Assembly: GCA_949825045.1 (NCBI GenBank)
Contig: OX463816.1
Location: forward strand, 16,859,579-16,923,578
Origin: Argyresthia goedartella
Lineage: Eukaryota > Arthropoda > Insecta > Lepidoptera > Argyresthiidae
Reading direction: 5' to 3'
DNA length: 64,000 nt
Shown here: positions 44,548-55,863 of the stretch, piece after piece
Layout: every line of letters starts with the position of its first letter
Position numbering within the stretch: position 1 is the stretch's first letter
Notes under the pieces: generated by a model
Seen by the model: the letters and a program-made list of their open reading frames with translations, nothing else
The model's database searches: none
What the model was told of the DNA's origin: nothing
Made by a program: the position numbers and the translations under genes

Positions 44548-44950
44548 AAAAACCGGTCAAGTGCGAGTCTAAATCGCGCACGAAGGGTTCCTTACCACCG
44601 TTCAATGGAAGCGATGGTGTGGAGTGAATAGTTTGGATTTTACACAGCAAAATATTGTTTACAAAGTTATTGGTGCGGTTACTTTCACACTCCATGTACG
44701 TAACCAGGTGCATCCATAAGTTTGTATATGATATTGAAAGAATTGTTGTATGGGAGCCCCCTTAAATATTTCTTTTATCCTGTTTTTTAGTATTTGTTGT
44801 TATAGCGGCAACAGAAATACATAATCTGTGAAAATTTCAACTCTCTAGCTAGCTAGGTTCTTGAGATACAGCCTGGTGACAGACGGACGGACAGCGAAGT
44901 CTTAGTAATAGGGTTCCGTTCTTACCCGTTGGGTACGGAACCCTAAAAAA
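44548..44950 (+). repeat. High-copy lepidopteran-type interspersed repeat
   Basis: Begins AAAACCGGTCAAGTGCGAGT and ends GGGTACGGAACCCTAAAAAA, with GACAGACGGACGGACAGCG between. I recognise this as a very common moth and butterfly dispersed repeat; its class is not certain to me. No coding. It lies within LTR element 2. Confidence 0.7.
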
Positions 44951-46733
44951 GCATACGAGTAGGTAATTACGTAACGCTAATACAGTGCATTCTGAGTTGA
45001 ATGACTGCAGAATAATTTCTAGGTCAAGTGGGAAAGACCGATGGCCTAATGATAATAATTGAAAGTAAAGATTTAAAGTAAATGAATTGCGTTAGTATGT
45101 AGGTACATGGTATATTTTATGTTGCGAATTATTATGGAACGGTAATTTATTAATTTATAGGAGATAGGGAGCTGTTCCTTCTAGTCATACAGACAGATTG
45201 GAGGCCATTGTCTTAAATTGTAGCAGCTCTATTCCCATATTACAGGTGCACAAAATAAGTGGCCTGATATGCCAATATGTAGGGTGACCATGTTCACAAG
45301 TTGTATAGTTTAGAAGAATTATGTTCTTACTCACAGTGTTTGGACTGTCGTGCCCTCGGTGAAAGACTTAATTATTAGGAGATATTTCAGTGATAGTTGC
45401 CAGGAGCAGAGGACTCCTTGGCTTAGTAAGGCATTAGTACAAATAGTATGCGTGTTGTGTGTGCGGACCGACCACGAACACCACCTAATGTTTGGAATAA
45501 TAGGAATGGATATGGGCAGCTTACTTGCCTGGCATGATTACCTATTATTTTTTATTTACAAATAAAAATTATATAAGTTCCGAACTCCCAATCACTGATA
45601 AATCCTGAGGGTTTTTGTGATCGTTGCATGTATGTAATTAAGTTAAGCCTATGAAAATAAAAATACTTAAAAAAAAAAGTATACAAGAATAGAATGAATG
45701 ATAGAGGACACGAAAGGTTAAGGAGATATGACTGACAAAAGGAATAATTAACCAGGAGTTACGATAAATCTTACTTCCCAGAGTACATCTTGTTGGTAAC
45801 CAGAGTAATTAACTGAAAACTACAGGAAACTCATACGGGTCAAATATCAAAACTGTAAACGTATGTATGAAATGTGTATTAGAAAAGTACGTATGGGAAT
45901 GAATAGTACCGATAACACGATAAGAAGTTTCAGTAGAACATACTCACTATAAATTGATATTCTGTTTTATTTGTTTAATTTGATACATTTTTTCTTATTT
46001 TTTGACACTAGGTAGGTAGCTTCTATTAGTCTTTTCAAGTAAATTATTGTTTTGATGTGTTAAATGTGAATTGTTATGATTACCTAGCAACAGGAAAAGT
46101 TTAGTAAAAAAGTTAATTTTGTGTTAATTAAATATTAAAGTCGAGAAAATAAATTAAAGGATCACTCGGAGCGTACATGTTATGTTTGAAATTATATTAT
46201 GTTAAGATTATAGAATGAAAATTTGATGAAAATAGATAAATAAAGATAGAGATTTAAGAGTAAAAGGTTTATTCGTTTTCAATATGAAAAGTGTTCTATT
46301 ATATTTTTTCCAAAATTATAGGTATTAAAGTTGTGATAAATTGTTCTTTTCAGTTAGTAACATTATCTTTTTCAGGAAAATAAATGTCAAATTATTTCAT
46401 GTAACTCAGTTTTTAAATTTGTGTGTGTATCTTATAGGAAAATAAAATGTACCTATTTCGTTCAAAATTAAATTTCAAGACACTAGCAATTATCTAGGTC
46501 AATCATTTATTCAAAAAATTGTCACTAACGTACAGCAGTCTAACTCTAGGTAACTTGTCAGCATTTTTACAATAGCTCTGCCTTGCACTTTTATGCAATG
46601 CAGTTAGGTAGAGTAGGATTTCATAATATTGTAATGTAGGTACGATCACACCATTTAGGTTTGAAAAATAGTTTCTTGTTGAGAAATTATTTTTCTTTCG
46701 CTACCCCGAGGGTGAAGGGAGTAAAAGGGGAGG

Positions 46734-46896
46734 TATAGTATGGTCGTACATGCAATAGGCTAGTTGTTAGAGCTTACTAAAAAATACTGTAAGTAAGTGC
46801 TGTGCTAGCAATAAGTTAGGTATATAAGCACATGCACATACAATAAAGGTGGCTTTTTTACACACTACAGTCTATCATTATATATCGTATATTACA
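46734..46896 (+). repeat. LTR element 2, 3' LTR
   Basis: Matches 42687-42849 at full length with four substitutions. Begins TATAG rather than TGTAG, a mutated end. Confidence 0.92.
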
Positions 46897-48830
46897 ACTC
46901 AAACCGATATAGATACACCCTACGTGATTGATCTTTAATGACAGTTCTGACCATCTTCTGGTGAAAAAAATATCTCAAATAAAACTTTTTTCTTATCCTC
47001 ATAACACGGGTCGCCCAGCTTACGACTGATGTTATTATTGTTATTACTATTATAACTTTTTTCATTTAATTTAATATTTGTGTCTGATATATCAAGTAAG
47101 GTTAGGTATTGATGTAAATTGCTTCTCGTATGCTACTGATTGCATATATCCTACATATAAATTCCGTGAGACTTATTTCTAAAGCCACTCAACTATCACC
47201 AAACCGGTTATTCTACCCATCCCCATAGCCAATATTGAGTAGTAAGAATAACCATAACCATTTCGTACAACTGTCGTAACCATTTCGTACAACTGTCATA
47301 CAAACTATCATACAACCATATCATGCCAACTATAATTGAATTACAACTTTCATAGAATGAAGAAATATTTTAGGGAAAAATACTGCGGTAGCGTAGGTGA
47401 AGACTAAAGGGGCAAGCGCAGCGAAACCCCCCCATATTTTTCGTGTTATTTTGACACCAATATCTACTGTACAGGCAGTACTGAATAAAAATACTTTTAA
47501 AAATAAATTTTCATCAAATTAAACCCTTTCTGACCATTTCATGAAATGGTCGGCCAGATCATGATATGGTTGGCCATTTCAAATGAAATGATCTATACTA
47601 ATATACGGCTACGACATTTATGTAGTTATGTAGTTAAATACAGTAGTAGAGCATAATCACGGGTACGGTATAAAATTTGGTGACATTTTTTAGCAAGGGA
47701 ATATAAATTTATTATCGACTCAGAGCTTTTATTGCTTTTTTTCGGCCTTGGTATAGTATTTTACTTGCATTATTACTCACTTTTTATGTATTAACCAAAT
47801 GCAGTTTGAAGTCAAGTTTTAAGGGTTTCGCACAAGGGATTTTTATAGACAAGATAATAAAGTATGGCAACAAATATAATGATCACCAAATAATTTTTTT
47901 CATTCCCAAAATGGATAAATGAACACCAAAAGTTGCAAAAATATCAGGGCAAAATACTGCGGTAGCTTAGTGAAGGGTAAAGGGGGTGAGCGAAGCGAAG
48001 CCCCCTTTATCCTTCGTGTTAGGTTGAACATGTTGTTAGAACAACAAAAAATACTTAAAACATAAACTTAAATACACAAAACATAAAAAGAAGTTTTGGT
48101 GATCATTTATCCAAACACAATTTGGTGGACATTTATCCATTCTGGCAGTCATTTAGAATTTATTGGTAGTAAAATAGGTGCGTTTTTGGTAATCGTTTAA
48201 ACATAAGCCATAAAGTATTACCACATGGTTCACAGTGGTTTATTAATATGTAAGATGTTCTTTGAGGGCATCTAAAAGGAGTGCATTTTGGAACAACATT
48301 CTGTCTCTTGTAGCAATTCGTTTTATGTTCCGTGCTACGTTTAGGATGGGCTGGGAAAACAGCGAAGAGTCTGAAATAAATATTAGATCAGCTTGCTCCA
48401 CATTAAGTACTGCTTATTTCTTTGGCGGAGCTGGCGTCACGCAAAGGCTTCGATATTCTGTTTTGGAACGTATTTATTTTATTTTCTCGGTTATGCTAGT
48501 TCGTCTCGCAAGGCATGATGTGCTCTTATATGAAAACGTTGGACAGTCATAGAAATACCAAGTAGAAATGTGGTGAAGAATAAATAATCGTATTTTGAAC
48601 GTAAAGTAGTCCGAAAATCTGTTTCAGAACAAACATCGGAATTAAAATTACTAGAGCAAGAAGAATTTTCGCTTTGTCAATTCTTAAAAGATTTGCGATG
48701 TTTTGGATTAAAAAATTAGATTAAAATTCAAATTAAATTAAATTCAAATTAACATGGTATTTTATTTGTAACGAATCGATAATAATAACGACCATTAGAC
48801 GAAGAAGAAGAACCCAATTTAATGTCCACA
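46897..48830. repeat. Unclassified region with palindromes and inverted motif arrays
   Basis: Contains a 20-bp perfect palindrome GACCATTTCATGAAATGGTC (47532-47551) with looser copies to 47594. Two related blocks are AATACTGCGGTAGC...CGAAGC-like (47380-47440) and (47951-48025). Motifs of form TGGTGATCATTTATCC run inverted at about 47878-47935 and direct at about 48090-48195. The symmetry about 47950-48060 suggests one mobile unit with sub-terminal repeats, class unknown. A frame at 48262-48552 lacks an ATG and any domain. Confidence 0.5.
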
Positions 48831-48834
48831 TTCA

Positions 48835-48970
48835 TCAACATCCACATCATCCAGTAGCTCACCAGTAGATGTTGTGCTGGAGGCAAGTGCCGACAACCCA
48901 GCACCCACTACTGGCAAGAAAAGCACGAGATCAAAATGGACTCTTGAAATGAATAGATCCATATGGCGTG
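48835..48970 (+). pseudogene. Dong-like N-terminal fragment, cut by a gypsy LTR
   Basis: SPVDVVLEASADNPAPTTGK and STRSKWTLEMNRSIWR match the first Myb-like module and its upstream linker of the element at 14961 (TDVVQGALADIPAP ... TRIKWTEDMNRSIWR). TAATAATAA lies just upstream (about 48779). Similarity ends exactly at 48970, where the gypsy LTR begins. The rest of this Dong copy is not found downstream in the window. Confidence 0.83.
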
Positions 48971-49178
48971 AGTTAAGATAGACCAACCACTAAAACTCTC
49001 CTTTGTCAGCACCACTCCATCTAGGTCATGACGTCAATGAACAGTCAGCTATACATTAAGTATATATACTACCTAAGTTATTAGAATAAGTCAATATTGC
49101 ATTAGTAATTAACCTTGTCGTTACTCTGTCCAATAAATAAATTATTTTTAATAATCAACCCGGTCTTCCCAACTTAAT
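48971..49178 (+). repeat. Gypsy A 5' LTR
   Basis: The left edge is set by the sharp end of the Dong match at 48970 and by the AGTTAAG terminus; the right edge by TGGCGCAGCC at 49179. Without a second copy the limits are inferred. CAATAAATAAATT near 49131 could be a polyadenylation signal. Confidence 0.72.
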
Positions 49179-49605
49179 TGGCGCAGCCAGTAGGATCTCG
49201 ACAGCTGGTGTGCCGTTACCGAACGTGCACCCATGGTCAGTTCTTATCGTTAAGTTGAGACCCTCGGAAAAATAAATTCATTAAGCGGGTACCGCGTCAC
49301 GTTCCTGTGGAGCCAAACAGCCAAGCAGCGACGGACCTGGACTGGACCAGGCACAGATGGAACTCGGACTAGCAATATTCTGGAAGAATATGGGAGCTGC
49401 GAGATTGTGAGTAGATCTTTTTTACCAGACCTTTCTCTTCACTTCCGATACTTATCTTATAATATTTATACGTGTTGTTAGGGATTAGATAACGCCGCAA
49501 CATTTTCGTGTAAATAGGACCATTATTCAGGATTCTTTTTCGTGTATAATTTCAGTAGTGTTAATTATTTTAAATAGTGTATATATATATATATATATAA
49601 CCAAA

Positions 49606-50606
49606 ATGGCTGAATAAATCAACAGGATCCCCGCTGAAATGGTTTAAATAATTCCCGTTTTTAATGGGGAAACAAGAGCATTACCCTGATTCATAAAAAA
49701 GTGTGAATATATTATACAATTATTTCAAGGGGGTAACGTACAGAACGAATATGTATTCAAAATAATTACAAGCATGCTTTCCGGGGAAGCACCAAATTCG
49801 GTTGGGGAGAGAGAATTAATTCACACATGGGACGGACTGAAACAACTCATGAGCCAACACTTCGGCGATCCAAGATCCGAAGAATGCTTGGCAATGGAAT
49901 TGGAGTCCATGAAAAGAAATAGAAGTGAAAGTTACATAGATTTCTGCCATAAAATTCAACAATTAAGAAGCAGTTTGTTTTCAAAGGTAAATGAGAGTTA
50001 ATACTCTCATTAATATGACCCGAACTTAAGGGCAGCAAAACACCACATCTATGACAATATGTCGTTGAATGTTTCCTCTATAATTTGCCGGCATATTTAG
50101 TCAGACTTGTGCATTTGCATGGGGTCACAATCTTGGAGGATGCGTTGAAAATTGTATTGGAAAATCAAAATTTCCAAACAATATATAACACAAAGAATCC
50201 GCGATTAAACCCCAAACAGAACCCGCAAAGGCAATCCAGTGCACAAGCACTTAATAACTACGGCCACGCAACGAATTTAGCACGGCAGAGACAAAGTACT
50301 TCATTCCAAGCTATAAATAATAACAGGCAACAACATTCAAATAATAGATTTAGTGAAAATAACGCACAAAACGTGCCGTATGTAAGTAGGTCACCGCCAG
50401 CGTCGGTGCAAGCACAGCGTCAGCACCCGGCGCCCCCCGCTAACAATAGGTATCACTATGACGCTTATCAGCCTATCGCGTCAGGTTCGAATACCGACGT
50501 AACAATGCGAACAGCCAGTTCTAGACGCGTAAATTATACGGAACATAATAGGGAGTTCCAACTGTGTCATTCACAGGACTGTGGTGGTCAAAATTCTGCC
50601 CCATAG
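49606..50606 (+). pseudogene. gag: Gypsy A gag relic
   Basis: Structural protein of the element. From the ATG at 49606 the frame hits TAA after three codons and further stops, then is open at 49774-50001 (SGEAPNSVGERELIHTWDGL). A shifted frame at 50085-50606 continues with an Asn/Gln-rich C-terminal half that ends HNREFQLCHSQDCGGQNSAP. No intact zinc knuckle is seen; 17.6/297-type Gag proteins often lack one. Confidence 0.68.
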
Positions 50607-50724
50607 TGTGAACCAGCGGAAAATTTTCGTATAGGGGCCTCGGAAACAGAGAGCGAATTAAACTAAATTATAGTAATAGGTCAAACTTGCCGCATATCCG
50701 TATACCGGAACTCCATACTGTATT

Positions 50725-50752
50725 CAAGTATCAAGTATCAAGTATCAAGTAT
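50725..50752. repeat. (CAAGTAT)x4 heptamer array
   Basis: Four exact tandem copies, followed by ATTTATTGC. It looks like a LINE/SINE tail read on the minus strand, wedged between gag and protease of gypsy A. Confidence 0.85.
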
Positions 50753-50757
50753 ATTTA

Positions 50758-53700
50758 TTGCATTCCACAGTTATAAAGTTATATTATAAAGTTGTATTCA
50801 TGATAGATACGGGGAGCACACGATCATTTATTAGCCCTAGGGTTGCCACCCAATATTACGCAAAATCAAAACAATACGAACTATTCGAGGTGATCAGCAC
50901 ACATGCAGCCAGCAAGCACAACGAGGTAGTTTTTATCAGCTTACCCAGAATTTTTGCCACTAACCAGAAGCATAAATTCTATATTTACTCTGTAGATGAA
51001 AGATACGACGGCTTGATAGGAAGTGATTTGCTGAAGCAATTAAACGCAAAAATTGACATGAAGTAACAAACTTTGTTTACCGACTCTATGAAGATTCCGA
51101 TTATTTATGCACCACCAACGAGGGAGATGTATGACCTACCTCCCCGATGCGAGATGAGGGTGAAATTACCTGTAAATTTACTGCAAGGTGATGGCATTCT
51201 AAAGTTTACAGAATTCAGCAAAGGAATTAGAATGCCAGAGGCAATTGTGACATGCGCCAATGGTTATGCGACAACGGTTATACAGAATACAACCGATTTA
51301 CTCCATAAATTAACAGTAAACGCATATTTCCCTGTAGAACCGTTTCAGCAAGAATCACTTAATGTAAATACAACGCATTCAAACCAACACGAAGTTCAGA
51401 AAGATGTTGAACAGTTGTTAGAGAATAATTTAAGTAAATTAAAATTTGAACACATGAACCAAGAAGAAAGAATATATAGAGAATATAGAGACATTTTCTA
51501 TTGCGAGGATATCCCGTTATCCTTTAGTAATCAGGTTAAGCATAGTATAAGGACAGAAAACGAAGATCCTATTAATTTAAAAGCACATAGATTAATCTCC
51601 TGTTCAAACCCAGGAAATAAAGAAACAAGTAGGTAAGATGTTAAGGGACAAAATCATCCAGGATTCACACTCTCCGTGGAGTGCACCAGTTCACCTTGTG
51701 CCAAAAAAGATGGATGCATCGGGTGAACAAAAATGGAGAATGGTAGTTGATTATAGGCGGTTAAATGAAATAACCACGGACGATAAATACCCTTTGCCAA
51801 ATATTAATGACCTTTTTGATATGATAGGCAAGAGTATACTTCACTACACTGGATCTTGCGAGTGGGTACCATCAGATAGAAGTAACAAAAGAAGATAAGC
51901 CCAAAACGGCTTTAAGCACACCTTTTGGACACTTTGAATTTCACCCAATGCCGTTCGGCTTGAAGATAGCTCCTGCAATATTCCAACGAGCAATTGACAA
52001 TGCGCTCAGAGGATTGCAAGGAATACACTGTCTAGTATACCTAGATGATGTCATCATATTCTCCAAAGCTTAGCCGAACATGTAGATAAATTAAAAGCAG
52101 TATTTGAAAGATTCCGTCAAACTAATTTGAAAGTTCAGCTTGACAAATCACATTTCCTAAGAAAGGAAGTCTTGTACCTAGGACATACGATTACTAGTGA
52201 GGGCTTTAAGCCAAACAATGATAAAATTGACGCTGTACTGAAATATCCAATACCTCAGACAGCCACTGAAATTAAAATCTTCCTTGGTCTGATAGGGTAT
52301 TACAGGAAATTCATTAAAGATTTCGCAAAAATAACGAGACCACTCACCGCGTGTCTTAAGTAAGGGAAGAAAATAGTCCTGAATGAGGAGTACATAAACA
52401 GTTTTGAAACTTGCAAGAAGTTGTTAGCAAATGCACCCCTCCTGCAATTTCCAGACTTTGATAAACCATTTGTGCTAACCACCGATGCATCCAACTTTGC
52501 TATAGGTGCGGTACTATCACAAGGGACTATTGGGTCGGATAAACCAATAGCATACGCGAGTAGGACTTTAAGTGATACAGAAAGTAGGTATAGCACTATA
52601 GAGAAAGAGCTTTTAGCTGTAATATGGGCAGTAAAGCACTTCAGGCCTTATCTGTATGGCAAGAATTTCACGATCTTCACTGATCACAGACCATTAGCTT
52701 GGCTGTACTCATTGATGGAGCCTAACAGTAAACTAACGCGATGGCGCTTACGTTTAGAGGAATATGATTTCAAGATTAAGTATAAGAAAGGACAGCAAAA
52801 CACGAATGCTGATGCCCTTTCTAGAGTTAGAATTAATGCTTTAGACAATGACGACTTAGATTTAGACTCTATTTTAGTGAATTTCGATGACAATGAAGAC
52901 CGTGTTAAGGAAATTAGGAGAAAACTAGAAAAATATGATAGAAATGTGACAAAACGTAAGGCACGTACGGAGATTATGGATATGTCAGAACCTGGATGTA
53001 GACCACTAACTGAGAAGATAAAAATCTCAGATTTAGAATCCGAGCATTCACCGGAATTGATCGAAATTTCAGACGGTGGTGAGACAGCAAATTCCATATC
53101 AAATAGGGAACATGAGGGGATCCCTATTTTAAATGAGGCAGTCGATTGCAAACCAAAACAGATTTTGGTTCAAACATGGTTTAAGGATTAGTTGTTGGTA
53201 AATGATATCTCTAACAAGAAGCAACGCATTTTGGAAGTATTTATGCCCCTTAACAAAGAAAATTTTGTGAAAGAATTTCTTAAAGAATATATCGACATAA
53301 AGCACAAGTACTTTATTTACTTTGGGAATCCAGATTTCAGAACAACTTTTTCAGCGGTAATAACTAGACTTTTTAAGATAGGCACACTTAAACTTGTTGA
53401 ATCTACAGAGCGCACAGTTAACCTGACTGATTCTGAAGAAGATCAGCGAGAGGTGGTTCTGAAATATTTTGAAGGGAAAACGTGCCACAGGGGAATCAAT
53501 GAAACAGTAATGAAATTGAAACACCACTATTGGTGGCCAAATATGAAAGAAACCGAAACTGCCATCATAAATTCATGTGAACAATGCAAGAAAATGAAGT
53601 ATGAAAGGAAACCAATTAAACCATATATACAATTAACACAGAATCAAAGCTCACCCTTTTAGGAAGTCTTCATAGACCTACTGTATATTGACAGTAAATA

Positions 53701-53880
53701 TTACCTCACGATAGTTGATGCTTTTAGCAAATTGGGACAAGCCATTAGTATACCAAATCGCAGCACACCAGAAGTAGTAAAGGCGTTAATAAAATACTTC
53801 AGCATGTAAGGACTAGCTAGGAAAATTAACCGCGACTCTGGTACTGAATTTAGTCTAGCCTTCACCATAATGCTGAAATT
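50758..53880 (+). pseudogene. pol: Gypsy A pol relic: protease, RT, RNase H, integrase part
   Basis: Protease: MIDTGSTRSFISPRVA near 50800 and YDGLIGSDLL near 51010. RT: SPWSAPVHLVPKK near 51675, WRMVVDYRRLNEI near 51740, catalytic [10 protein letters not shown] near 52040, LGHTITSEGFKPN near 52185. RNase H: FVLTTDASNFAIGAVLSQG near 52470 and FTDHRPLAWLY near 52675. Integrase: zinc-binding H...H...CEQCKKMK at about 53490-53595, then the core with Asp in DLLYID near 53680 and NRDSGTEF near 53830. At least five in-frame stops and several shifts, so it is dead. The third catalytic residue of integrase is missing by truncation. Confidence 0.88.
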
Positions 53881-53891
53881 GATTCATCAAC

Positions 53892-54410
53892 CGAAGAAAA
53901 AAGAAAACCTGAGATGAATACGTTTTATAACAGCACTAAAGGTGGAGTTGACGTTGCAGATGAATTATCTGCTACATAAGATGTAAGCCGTAACTCAAAA
54001 AAATTGCCTCGGACTATGTTTTATGCAATACTGAATATGTCCGCAAAAAACGCTTATATTGTGCATCAGTCAAACACAGAAAAAAAACAAAAAAATCGGA
54101 ACTATATAAAAACATTAGGTCGTGCTCTTATCGATGAACACTTGAGCGTTCGTAAAGAAATCCCTCAATCACCGTGCTAGCTGCGCAAAAGAAATAGAGA
54201 ATTTAGTGGTGAACCTTTACAAGAAACTGCTGTCAGAGTACCAGGTGTACGAAAAAGGTGTTAAGTGTGTCCTTATGCTAGGCATCGCAAAACTAACCAT
54301 GTTTGTGAAGGTTGTCATAAATACATTTGTCCGGAGCACACTGTTACCTACTGCCAAGAATGTAGCACATCAATTGACAAATAAATTAGCTTATAAGACT
54401 GATTTTTGTA
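53892..54410 (+). pseudogene. piggyBac-like transposase C-terminal relic
   Basis: One frame reads KPEMNTFYNSTKGGVDVADE, then MFYAILNMSAKNAYIVHQS, YIKTLGRALIDEHLSVRKEI, and a cysteine-rich tail HVCEGCHKYICPEHTVTYC. These are the end of the catalytic domain (with the conserved late Asp in GGVDVAD) and the C-terminal zinc domain that binds piggyBac ends. Three stop codons (near 53978, 54178 and 54261) break it. The N-terminal two thirds are absent. The join with gypsy A integrase at about 53885 is abrupt. Confidence 0.83.
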
Positions 54411-54719
54411 CATTCTGTAATCTCAAATGGTTGATCTCGTTTATAACTAGCATATAATCTTAATTAGAAAAAGAAAATACTTTATTTTGTTATTATTTTT
54501 AGTTCAAATTGTTGAGTTCTGCCAAAGTTGATTATTTTGTAGGCATTTAGTAAAACAAATAAAACTTTAAGATTTGTACCGTAAAATGTGTTTTTCTTAT
54601 TGCTCAACCTTAAAATAATATATTTTTTAAAAGTTCAAACATAAAACTACACTAAAACAACCAACATACGTGTAAAAAAAAACAAATTAAATATAGGGTC
54701 ATAAATGTGATGTTTCGCG
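54411..54719. other. AT-rich DNA between piggyBac relic and gypsy B
   Basis: Probably the 3' end of the piggyBac relic and part of the gypsy B LTR. No terminal repeat could be defined. Confidence 0.4.
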
Positions 54720-54849
54720 GGTACATAATAAATAACCAGTTTGTCATCCGCGGTCGTTGTGTCATTACTTCTCTGTCCCAGTAGTTAATCCCTAAACAAG
54801 TACATATTAATTGGCAACGAGGTGATTAAATACAGTTTTAAATTGCACA

Positions 54850-55852
54850 ATGAAGAGTAAAAACCAGTCAGTGAACAATGGTGTAGTCGGCAACATAAAA
54901 TAATTCAAGTTGAATTCCGACGATTTGTGGTCTAGTTACGTAAAACAAGTTCAAGCATATTTCAAGGTGAACGACATCAAGCCCGGTGTACAGACCGCAT
55001 TCCTGATAACATTATTCGGAAATGAAACCTACGACTTGATGACTGATCTGTGCAGCCCTGACGAACCTGAAAATAAAAAATTTAGTGTTCTTGTCGTAAT
55101 TGTGGAAAATCATTTGAAACCCAAAGCATCGGTAGTCGCGGAACGCATGAAATACCGATCGTGCACACAACTACCCTCAAAATGGGTTAATGATTATTTG
55201 CTCCATTTGAAGAAGTTGGCGAAGACGTGCAGGTTCGAAAGTACACTGGAGGAGAACCTGAGAGATCAATTCATCTATGGAATGAAAAGTGAAAAAGTCA
55301 GACAAAGAATTTTCTCAGAGAGAGACGTGACATATCGGCGTGCCATCGAGGTGGCAGCGGCCATGGAAGCCGCTGAACGTGATTCAAAGCTGGGCGGAGA
55401 CAGCTCTGGCGGCGGCGGTGTCGAGGCATCGGGAGCCGTGCTGGCGGTGCGGGACGGAGGCGGCAGCTTCAGCGGGCGATGGCGCAGGATGGGGTGGCGG
55501 CACGGCGGCAGCACGCGGCCAGCCCGGTGGCGCCGGCGGCGGCGTCTCGCAATGCTTTCGTTGTGGTTCGCGGCAGCATAACCCCGACGAGTGCGCTTAT
55601 ATCAACGTGAAGTGCTATTCGTGTTTACAAGTGGGCCATATAAGCCACATGTGTAAAAATAAGAGAGTGCAAAAAGTGTATTGCGTTGACGAGGAAGACT
55701 ACGATTGTAATGGTTTCGATACGCCAGCATTGTATAGGATGCAGGAAGCCGAAGACTCCGACGGTCCATGGTTTTGTAAGTTGAATGTAGAATGTGTCTT
55801 CTTAAACATGCAAGTCGATACTGGATCATCGTTGAGTGCTGGTTCTAAATGA
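54850..55852 (+). pseudogene. gag: Gypsy B Gag with two zinc knuckles and protease start
   Basis: ATG at 54850, a TAA at 54901-54903, then open: NSDDLWSSYVKQVQAYFKVN, LFGNETYDLMTDL, NDYLLHLKKLAKTCRF, DQFIYGMKSEKVRQRIF, a standard gypsy capsid layout. A GC-rich Gly/Arg stretch (about 55395-55555) holds a +1 shift into a frame with two knuckles, CFRCGSRQHNPDEC and CYSCLQVGHISHMC, and then the protease active site VDTGSSLS. That frame stops at 55850-55852. Gag packages element RNA. Confidence 0.83.
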
Positions 55853-55863
55853 ATATATAATAA

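Larger units (their letters stand above)
42687..46896 (+). mobile_element. Non-coding LTR element 2 (LARD-like), 4,210 bp
   Basis: 163-bp LTRs (42687-42849 and 46734-46896), four differences seen, right copy starting TA instead of TG. Flanks ACTT and ACTC are a decayed target duplication. The primer site TGGCGACCTTGC follows the left LTR and purine tract AAAAGGGGAGG (46723-46733) precedes the right one. The leader at 42850-42918 matches that of element 1, followed by a CAC/CAG/ATC-rich block (about 42942-43030) and a GC-richer segment ending TGAGGTAAATT near 43312. No retroviral enzyme is encoded. Other repeats have entered the interior (43419-43569, 44548-44950). Confidence 0.88.
48971..53890 (+). 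mobile_element. Gypsy-family retroelement A (17.6/297-like), 3'-truncated, decayed
   Basis: A left LTR at 48971-49178 (AGTTAAG...CTTAAT, errantivirus-like ends) is followed by a primer site TGGCGCAGCCAGTAGGAT. gag, protease, RT, RNase H and integrase follow in order with many stops and shifts. Similarity ends within the integrase core near 53880, where piggyBac sequence begins; there is no right LTR and no env is seen. It inserted into a Dong fragment. Confidence 0.85.

Noticed and set aside
48262..48552. 96-residue open frame
   Set aside because: Starts at TTG, has no domain or neighbour support, and lies in repeat-like DNA.
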